A stretch of DNA of 64,000 nucleotides from Galeopsis tetrahit. Lineage: Eukaryota > Streptophyta > Magnoliopsida > Lamiales > Lamiaceae. The stretch covers positions 46,717,494 to 46,781,493 of the forward strand of contig OY776133.1 in assembly GCA_963675135.1 (NCBI GenBank), written 5' to 3'. The notes under the pieces were generated by a model, which saw only the letters and a program-made list of their open reading frames with translations, was not told where the DNA came from and ran no database searches. Positions 57,682 through 64,000 of this stretch are shown piece after piece (position 1 is the stretch's first letter; each line of letters starts with the position of its first letter). The translations under genes were made by a program, and so were the position numbers.

Positions 57682-58450
57682 AGCAAATTTATAATTCTAG
57701 GTTTAATTTCTAAATTTCACTTGGGAGACTCACTATTTTCTCTCTCTCTCTCTCTTTGTTGTACCATTTCACCTCAACTTTTCAGCCTTCTGGACAAAAG
57801 GTATGGTTATTGTTTCAACTTCCATTTGTTGTATATTTGTGTCTACTTTATGCAACTTACCAAGCTATTTGAACGACTCTCCTATTATATAGAAAGGTAC
57901 CAAAGCGCCCTCCTGGCCTCCTTTTATTGATAGAATCGATCAAACTTGATTTTTGTTATCTTCTCATGGCCTCCTTATGTCTCAAGCTCGCCCCTTTCAT
58001 GGTTGATTTCTTTAATGCAGCCTTGATTTTTCATGGTTGTTGAGCGGAAACATTTAGTTTTGAGGCATCACGTGAGCATGTATTTTATTTGTTTTTGGCT
58101 CATCCATTATCTTTTGTGTAATAGACTAACTGTTGGCATTTGGTGTGGGTTTATTTATATACAAGTCAAGTTCACTTTCTATCTTGTGTTTTGATTGTTT
58201 TATATCAACCTTGGAGTTCAGAGACCACAATCTAATGTCATGGGTAATTTCTTGGCAGTGTGAATGCTTTGTGGTCATTATTTTAGATATATTAATATCA
58301 TTTTAGTATTCTGCCGTCGATTTTAGATACATTCTTATGATTTTGGTTGATTACAAAATCATCAGAGGCTTACGACTTGCAGATTCTGGTTTGTGGGAAA
58401 AGTGGTACGTATCTGATCTCAAAATCTTTGTTGAAATTTGATTATTATTA
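57682..58450 (+). other. Helitron segment after NAP1 fragment
   Basis: Intron/UTR-like T-rich sequence, including a CT repeat at about 57739-57756. Scraps such as cctccttttattgatagaa near 57918 may be further NAP1-gene tail, but nothing is assignable. Confidence 0.4.
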
Positions 58451-58743
58451 CTCCCTCCGTCCAATTTTATTATGTCAATTTCTCCGAGCACGAATTTTAA
58501 TGAATATTGATTAGTTTATGTATAAAGTAGATAAGTTGGGGGGTATGATGGGATGTTGTTGGGTCCATTTATAGATAAAATGATTGTTTATGAATAAAGT
58601 TAGTGACAATTTGAGTAAATAAATAATGGTCAGAGAGTGGAGATAAAGTAGTGTGAATAGTATTATTTCAAAAAATGAATAAACATAATAAAATTGGACA
58701 ACCAAAAAAAGGAAAGTGGGCATAATGAAATTGGAGGAGGAAG
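58451..58743 (+). mobile_element. Stowaway-like MITE
   Basis: 293 bp. It begins CTCCCTCCGTCCAATTT and ends with the near-inverted ggaggaggaag, flanked by TA on both sides (58449-58450, 58744-58745), the Tc1/mariner-type TSD. No coding capacity; the minus-strand ORFs here are accidental. Confidence 0.8.
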
Positions 58744-59928
58744 TATTTTTTTTTTGGGAGTGAGATCATTATCTGCTGCCCATTAATATGGCCTATTAAG
58801 GTTAAATTTAGTGTTAAATAGAATTGTCCTTCATGAGTCAAGAAAATGTTGTTTGGGTTATGCTTATTTTTAATTGTATTTCTCAATTTTTAAAACATAA
58901 AACTTATTGTTTCGAAACTCCATGAACCTCCGTTTTATGCCCTAAATTAAATTGTGAGCAATAATTTAAACTTGATAATTGATTACTTGGAATTCAGTTA
59001 TCTAGGAACAACCATATATGTAATGTAGTTTGGACATATATTCATACACTCTACAGTTTAGTGGAAGCTAAAAGATATTATAAAATAGCATTCTAAAATT
59101 TTTTGGTATATCTGTCACATTATGGAATGACCTTCGTTTAAGTTTCAGTATTTAGTTTTGCGTTCATTGTTATAGGTAGACTATCTTTTTTTATTCTGCG
59201 CCTCGATTATTGAATGTCTTTCATATACATTTGTAAGATTTTATGAAAGGAATTTTGTGATAATATTGTTAAGGTATTGCAGCTACTGTAGCAGAAGGAT
59301 TTCTTAATAATGCTGAAATATTAATGAATGGTGAAAGTAAAAGGAATACATACTTCTGATTTAGCACCTATGTGAATTGATAAGATCGATTTTATTGCCA
59401 AGTCTTCAAATTTTATTTGCCAACACTATTGTTAGGGAGCAAGATGGTTGAGAAGCAACTTGTAATCTCTTGGTTTTCCCACATTATTGAACCGCTTCTT
59501 CTCCACAAAAACAAAAAATGCCATAAATCTTTATCTTTATCATTGTCGTTCATCTTCTAGCAATTTCAACTTCCGAGATCCTTCTGCTATATGTGTCGGT
59601 CTATTGTCGAATTATTTATTCAACAATGGTTAATGCATTCTTTTTTTTTTTAATTATTATTCAACAAAGGTTGATTTCCTCCGTTTAAGATCGAATTTCA
59701 GCATCTTTTTCTATTGCTAAAGTCTAATTGTTTATGCAAATTTGATTTATTTGGTTAAGAAAACAAATATTATTAAGAGTCGAGAGGAATGTTTTTTTTG
59801 CTATTTTTCTTTTCCGTTTTAAAATAAAATTTAGTTTAATCAAATAAATTTAAAAGTGGCATTCAAATTATATAGAATGACAAAAAATAATTAACTATCG
59901 GACTATAAAAAAGAGAATATACAACAGA
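58744..59928 (+). other. Helitron 3' segment
   Basis: AT-rich, no ORF of note and no recognised gene piece. Confidence 0.5.
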
Positions 59929-59956
59929 CCCGTGCATCGCACGGGCAAAAAACTAG
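59929..59956 (+). other. Helitron 3' terminal hairpin and CTAG end
   Basis: Stem CCCGTGC/GCACGGG with loop ATC (59929-59945), then caaaaaaCTAG. This is the termination signal for rolling-circle transposition. Confidence 0.93.
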
Positions 59957-60190
59957 TCATTATTAAAGAGATAATTTCAACAAAGTTAAGTAAAACAACT
60001 TTTGGACAAAGTCCCTAATCAACTGGTTTTTCAGAAATTAATTTGGAGTATTCAATTCTTTCTAAAGAAAGGGCCAACCACATTCCGCATTTAGCAACTA
60101 TTTTAAATAGTTATGCAACTGATCACTTCATAGTTTTCAGTAGGTTAAGTATCTATTAAAGATACCACTCCATCTAGGACCAACATTATG

Positions 60191-60563
60191 GTTAAGTCAG
60201 CAACTATTGGACTATAATATCTAAGCAAGAGAAGTTCCAATCTATTGTGATAGCAATAGTGCAATAGCCAATACTCAGAACCCAGTCCTCCATACAAGAT
60301 GTAAGCATGTTCATGTCAGACATCATTTTATTAGAGATCATGTGGAAAAGAAGGACATCAGAATGGAGAAGATTCACACAGACATCCAAATAGCATACAT
60401 GCTCACCAAGCCTTTGGCGGAGACAAGGTTTAGAGAACTATGTTTCTCTCTAGGCCTGCTGGATATCTCAAAATCGGCTGCTGAGAAGTCAACCTTAACC
60501 CAGTTGATCATAGAACAGCTCCAACCAGATAACAAGTGCAGACTATCCCTACAGATGAGTTGA
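60191..60563 (+). pseudogene. pol: Element B pol, RNase H end
   Basis: Continues the RNase H frame broken at 43964: LLWLSQQLLDYN, TAA at 60222, then VPIYCDSNSAIANTQNP, KHVHVRHHFIRDHVEKKD, HTDIQIAYMLTKPLAE and GLLDIS. These are the standard C-terminal RNase H blocks of copia Pol. The frame runs to TGA 60561, a little past the A2 end. Confidence 0.88.
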
Positions 60564-61228
60564 ATAGACACACTCATCATCCAAGTAAGTTTCATCCCTA
60601 TGAAGAAAGCTAGTATAGCTGAGGGAACCTGAGAGTTCTTAATTCAAGGGGGAATCCACGATTCCTTAAAAATCCTTATTCAGAACACTCAGATTACTTG
60701 TACTTATTTATTATTCATGATTTACTTTCAGTAATTCATACTTATCTGCTTTACACGTTTATTTCTAAATTCTTATTTCTTAAAATCTTCATTCAAAATA
60801 GATAATTTTTTTACCATTATGTTACTTGATTCTCGCATATTCATATTAAACATTTTTGCATTAAAATTATCTTTAATACGCATAGGATCCGGAATTGAAA
60901 AGCATTTATGGTAATTTAATTTTGGTCTGAAGTTCAAATAGTAATTTCCAAGATTACGACCAATCTGGACCCTTAGATCATATTGAATATCATCATAACC
61001 ACTCATTTGTAAACAAGGTATTTAGAATTCCAAGGAAACCTCTGTTTTCCAGAAACTCTTTTCAGGGGCTAAGACTATAGGTTTTGACATTTACTTGCCA
61101 AGAATCTTACTTTTTCTAGTATAAATACCGGCACTTAGTCTTCAAAATATCTCATCCCTAACACAAAATAAATTCTCTTGTATAGGAACAAAATCTCAAA
61201 AAAAAAAAAAGAAGGAAAAGACTTGAGA
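60564..61228 (+). promoter_or_regulatory. Element B post-pol region with PPT and internal TATA
   Basis: Polypurine tract AAGGGGGAA at 60646-60654, same place as in A1 and A2. AT-rich middle. TATAAATA at 61120-61127, again followed by a short leader and a small ORF. Confidence 0.5.
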
Positions 61229-61438
61229 ATGAGAAGCATTGAGCTACATGCAACAAAACAGTCCAAGACATGGGTCAAGGCCAGAAAAATCCTTCAACAT
61301 CATCATGCAGTGGCTGGAATCTCATGTGTCTCATGTCAAACCGGACAGAATCTCCGGTGTCTCATGTCACGACAGCTCCGTCTTCTAACCCAGGAGAGCA
61401 GGCTGAAGTCGTCGATGGAGACAAATACTTGTGGGTGA
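61229..61438 (+). CDS. Element B short ORF, relative of the A 48-residue ORF
   Basis: Starts MRSIELHATKQSKTWVKARK, 69 codons. The QSKTWVKARKI block aligns with QPRSWVKEMKI of A1 and A2, and the position (behind PPT and TATA) is the same. Downstream, agcagagcttcttctcc near 61477 matches the A 86-residue ORF text. It may be a decayed copy; function unknown. Confidence 0.3.
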   Translation: MRSIELHATKQSKTWVKARKILQHHHAVAGISCVSCQTGQNLRCLMSRQLRLLTQESRLKSSMETNTCG

Positions 61439-62033
61439 TGAGAAGGGAAACTGTAGGAGATAGAGGCCGAAGCGTTGAGCAGAGCTTCTTCTCCGCAGTT
61501 GGAGAATAGAGGATCTTCCTTGCCCCTCTATCAGTAGAGACCCCATGCACCACAGACCAATCCAATGCATGACAGGTGAATGAAGGAAAAGTACAGGTAA
61601 GTTAAACTCAATGAAGAAGTTGTTACAGCTGAGAGTTATTTAACAAGAGATATCTAAGTCCTAAGGGGAATTTCCATGAAATTCTTAAAGATCCTTAGTT
61701 TGGAATACTCTTATGCTTTCTTACTCCTTCTTTTAATCTTTTTGGCTTACTTAATATATTATTCATTTCAAAATTTCACTCTGAATTCTACATCTGAAGT
61801 CTAACATATCATTTTCTCAGATGAGTAATGCCGATGAAATACAAGCAAGAAAGGTTATCAGCTAAAAGGAAAATTGTAGCTGAAAACCAAATAGTGCTAA
61901 AAATCTTCAGAAGAGGACATGTCAGCTGAAGGGGGAACATATTCAGTTGATAAAGGAAAATCAGAAGCTTAATCAGAAGACAACTTGACTGTTGTTTCAA
62001 CAGAGCTGAAATAGATTGATGGGGGAGTTGCAC
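61439..62033 (+). other. Element B tail up to its broken 3' end
   Basis: Two more purine tracts, gaaggggga (61928-61936) and gatgggggag (about 62019-62028). No LTR start follows, and copia-like text ends about 62033. The ORFs of 60-80 codons on either strand here are unsupported. Confidence 0.45.
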
Positions 62034-62787
62034 CTAAAGACACCCCACTAAGTGTTTAGGCTAATTAATTCATTTGACTTTTAATAAAACAATTAGAACC
62101 AAATTCAAAATTTTATGACACATATACCCTTGAATTGCCTTATATTTTGATAATGCATAATTAGTCAAATGAATTTAAAATTTAAATTCCAAATGCACAA
62201 AACTTTCCCCGCATTTCAAGATAGCTACCTTCCTTAATTCTCTACCTTCCTAAAAGGTTTTTTGCATTGAATGCAATTAATTTTACAGAATCTTTGAGCA
62301 AAATTACACTCATCCTACGAAGAAGGAAGAAGGGTTTTCTCTGCATAAACGAGTTCAAGGAAGAAAGGTTTTCTCTGCACGGGAATATAGTTTTCGCGGA
62401 GACAAAGAATAGTCGACGGCTGCAGACAACTGTGAAGGTTAGTATTTTGCCTCTTAGTTTTTTATGTAACGCTCGTATGAACTGCATAAGTTTCTTGATT
62501 TGTTTGGTGTGTGATCGTTGTCGATGTGTGTGCGATCGGTGTGGGGTGGAGTATTAGAGTTATTAACTAATTTTATGTTTATATAATGTCTACTGATCGT
62601 CTTAATGTTTAGATGAGTTGAATATATTTTGCATTTTGGCTGAAATCCGTAATAGTTTAGGGTTATTTACAAATTCATATGTTTAATAGTTTAGAAATTT
62701 TAAGTAATCGTTTTTTGAGTCTGTTATTGTGAACTTTGAATTTACCAGTTGAAGAGATGATCTTGTGTTTTGCATCTTATTGGGTGG
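62034..62787 (+). other. Flank of the nest; possible 5' UTR exon
   Basis: Starts cacctaaagacaccccacta, AT-rich to about 62270. At 62270-62437 there is a GC-richer stretch ending in a good donor (gtgaag|gttagt, 62437/62438), which may be the non-coding first exon of the gene below. An acceptor-like tttaccag lies near 62749. No LTR features. Confidence 0.35.
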
Positions 62788-63392
62788 ATGGCCAGAATTA
62801 AATATACTCCGGTTCGTATTGATGGAGAAGAAGGGGGTCGAAAGAGGAAGAGAACCAAGGATGATAGTGAACATGCAAAGAACTACAAAATCAGAGGTAC
62901 GATGTAATTGGGGGAAACGAATTTAATGTAATAAGTATTGCAAGTTGCGGATGAAGCTGCACATATGTATGCTGGTTTCATTCGGTTGGTGTTTAAGTGC
63001 ATAGTAGCAAAACATAATACACATTACATGTACATCACTACATTTAAAACATTGTGTAGCAATATGAAAAATAGTTTGAGAAGTGAATCATTTCATTTAG
63101 AGTTTATATGATGTTTCATAGACAATGGGTGCATAGTATATGTACATGTCTACACTTGACATCCAGAGTATGTGAATCGAATGAATACACTTTTTATATA
63201 ATGATGTTCGTGTTGTTGCTTTAACTGAAATGTATATTCTAGATGGTTACGACATGTGTTCATCATAGTTGATTATGTTTTTATTGGGGGCTGTTGCATA
63301 TAACACATTTTTTTGTTTACAATTTCTGTCATATTTCTGTTGAAGGGTCTTCAGCCAAGAGCAAGTCAGTTGAAAAGAAGAAAAGAAAGTGA
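62788..63392 (+). CDS. Small basic two-exon gene (51 residues) or N-terminus of a larger gene
   Basis: ATG 62788 (MARIKYTPVRIDGEEGGRKR...). Exon 62788-62896 ends at donor cagag|gtacg. Exon 63346-63392 begins after acceptor gttgaag| and the frame closes at TGA 63390. The joined product is strongly basic (KRKR, KKKRK), nuclear-localisation-like. A second acceptor 9 bases downstream (cttcag|cc) would keep the frame. No domain recognised. Given the Ulp1-like exon 250 bases downstream in the same direction, it may be the 5' end of a shrunken Ulp1-type gene. Splicing is predicted by eye. Confidence 0.4.
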
Positions 63393-63637
63393 AAATGTTC
63401 GACAAACTGTAATCGCATATTAATTTTACATTACTGTAACTGTGCAATTAGAATACTTTTCATAAATAATTCATTGTAATTAAAATTAAAAATTTGTGTC
63501 AAATGCAGTGGATAATGATATTAAGAAAGTCATAATGTCTTCAGACTCCAGTAAAATTGCTCTTAATTACAGTAATTTGTGTAAAAGTATAAATCTGCAT
63601 TTGCTATGAACTAATGAAGATGGAATAATTTATGCAG
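63393..63637 (+). other. Intron-like spacer before the Ulp1-like exon
   Basis: AT-rich. An acceptor-like aaatgcag near 63508 opens a stretch with GluAsp-poor short frame (KKVIMSSDSSKIALNYSN) ending at TGA 63608; possibly another exon. Confidence 0.3.
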
Positions 63638-63805
63638 CAAACACACGGTACACTGGATTGCGGTGTGGTTGTTTGCAGATTAATTGAGATTTTTTTGAGA
63701 GGGGCAGAGCCAACGAAAGCAGCGTTTGGTCGAGATGATGCAAGCAAGATGCGTATCAGAATGGCAAAGACATTCGTTGATTCGATTCGAACCACGTGGG
63801 ATTAA
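63638..63805 (+). pseudogene. C-terminal exon of a Ulp1-like (C48) cysteine peptidase
   Basis: After acceptor tttatgcag|, 55 codons run to TAA 63803: QTHGTLDCGVVVCRLIEIFL ... TKAAFGRDDASKMRIRMAKTFVDSI. The D-C-G-V-x-V-C motif holds the catalytic Cys of Ulp1/SENP SUMO peptidases. The expected upstream His and Asp parts are not found in the 1.6 kb before it, so the gene is either shrunken or spread by long introns lost from view. Plant genomes carry many such genes inside Mutator-like elements; I cannot show that here. Confidence 0.5.
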
Positions 63806-64000
63806 ATATGTAGAGATTGTGTGTCGTGTCGCTTAGTACCTAATATTTAAACTGCTGGCGTATGCTTTTGCTTGATTATGTATTTATTGGATTTAATATG
63901 GTTCTTTCTTTACATATTAATGAACTCCATGTTGTTATCGTTTGTGTTTTTTGGATTAATTGTGGATGCTTTGAAAGATATTTGTTTTGAATTCTGGTTT
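63806..64000 (+). other. 3' flank, no feature seen
   Basis: T-rich, possibly 3' UTR of the preceding exon. No polyadenylation site or repeat end is recognised with confidence. Confidence 0.4.

Larger units (their letters stand above)
45263..59956 (+). mobile_element. Helitron, non-autonomous, carrying gene fragments
   Basis: 5' end TCTTATATATAATAAAAG (TC start). 3' end with a perfect 7-bp hairpin CCCGTGC/GCACGGG, then 11 bases ending CTAG. It is inserted exactly between A (45262) and T (59957) with no TSD, the Helitron rule, and the flanks rejoin into a continuous LTR. Total 14,694 bp; about 8.46 kb without F and its TSD. No Rep/helicase ORF is present. The cargo is pieces of at least three host genes plus a MITE. 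The 5' terminal GCCACGTGTC-like repeats near 45300-45390 are common in plant Helitrons. Confidence 0.93.
43965..60185 (+). mobile_element. Solo LTR of family D, split by a Helitron
   Basis: LTR parts 43965-45262 and 59957-60185 add to 1527 bp. TGTTGG at the start, CCAACA at the end, TTATG on both sides. No internal region remains, so this is the product of LTR-LTR recombination. It matches the window-edge LTR at 1-1170. TATA-like ctatatattc lies near 44714 with ccaacgg upstream; the shared motif is at 45161-45193 (right arm mutated to CTACT). Confidence 0.93.
18630..62033 (+). mobile_element. Ty1/copia element B, host of the nest, 3' LTR missing
   Basis: B can be followed as one element through its insertions: 5' LTR 18630-19658 and 25649-26245, PBS 26248, gag 26387-27129 and 40403-42167, pol 42168-43964 and 60191-60563, then a tail with polypurine tracts to about 62033. 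Insertions are R, A2, and a solo LTR that itself contains a Helitron and F. The candidate left TSD is GGCTT (18625-18629); no matching right copy or 3' LTR is seen before 64000. B's own length without insertions is about 8 kb. It is old: many stops and no reverse transcriptase. Confidence 0.85.

Noticed and set aside
43965..60185. Full-length element between the two halves of LTR D
   Set aside because: Both halves join into a single LTR at a Helitron insertion site; there is one TSD pair around one LTR, so it is solo.
61362..61570. Overlapping minus-strand ORFs
   Set aside because: Opposite to the element B tail, no domain, not kept in A elements.

Overview
The window is nuclear DNA of a flowering plant, most likely a eudicot. 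It is AT-rich with plant-type promoters and introns, and it is built almost entirely of Ty1/copia LTR retrotransposons with long Gag proteins, several polypurine tracts and an extra 3' open reading frame. That set of traits points to the Sirevirus-like branch, an assignment made by eye. I saw no intact housekeeping gene, no rRNA or tRNA gene and no CRISPR array.

The layout is a nest, and most joins can be proved by 5-bp target-site duplications (TSDs). Left edge: a partial LTR of family D (1-~1170), then a remnant element E (ORF 1590-3784, start of its 3' LTR at 4582). A minus-strand ORF with a DUF4283-like region and a CCHC zinc knuckle (~4940-5109 and 18293-18629) is split by full-length copia element A1 (5110-18292, TSD GCTGA). 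Host element B begins inside the same ORF at 18630 and can be followed to about 62033. B is broken four ways. Minus-strand element R (19659-25643, TSD GTTGT) sits in its 5' LTR. Element A2 (27130-40397, TSD AGTTC) sits in its gag. A solo LTR of family D (43965-60185, TSD TTATG) sits in its RNase H. The solo LTR is itself split by a Helitron (45263-59956, between A and T), which carries element F (49875-56106, TSD GCATG) and a Stowaway-like MITE (58451-58743). At the deepest point the order is ORF > B > solo LTR > Helitron > F.

A1 and A2 are two copies of one 13-kb family encoding gag, pol and a third ORF (ORF3). A2 has an intact gag and the most complete pol, but it carries a frameshift, a stop and a changed integrase catalytic residue. 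A1 has three deletions, each ending in 4-5 bp of microhomology. R and F are shorter related elements (6.0-6.2 kb) that keep gag and the tail of ORF3 but have no pol, so they are of TR-GAG/non-autonomous type. No copy looks able to move by itself.

The most interesting biology is ORF3. It has its own plant-like promoter (TATA, CT-rich leader, MSA- and E2F-like sites), a conserved C-terminal domain shared between families, and is retained in the pol-less elements. A conserved short ORF lies behind a separate TATA box between pol and ORF3, and a stem-loop-like motif is shared by four otherwise different LTR families. The Helitron carries broken, intron-containing pieces of a NAP1 histone-chaperone gene, a NEDD1-like WD40 gene and an unidentified gene. 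The right edge (62034-64000) leaves the retrotransposon nest and holds short exons, including the C-terminal exon of a Ulp1-like (C48) peptidase.
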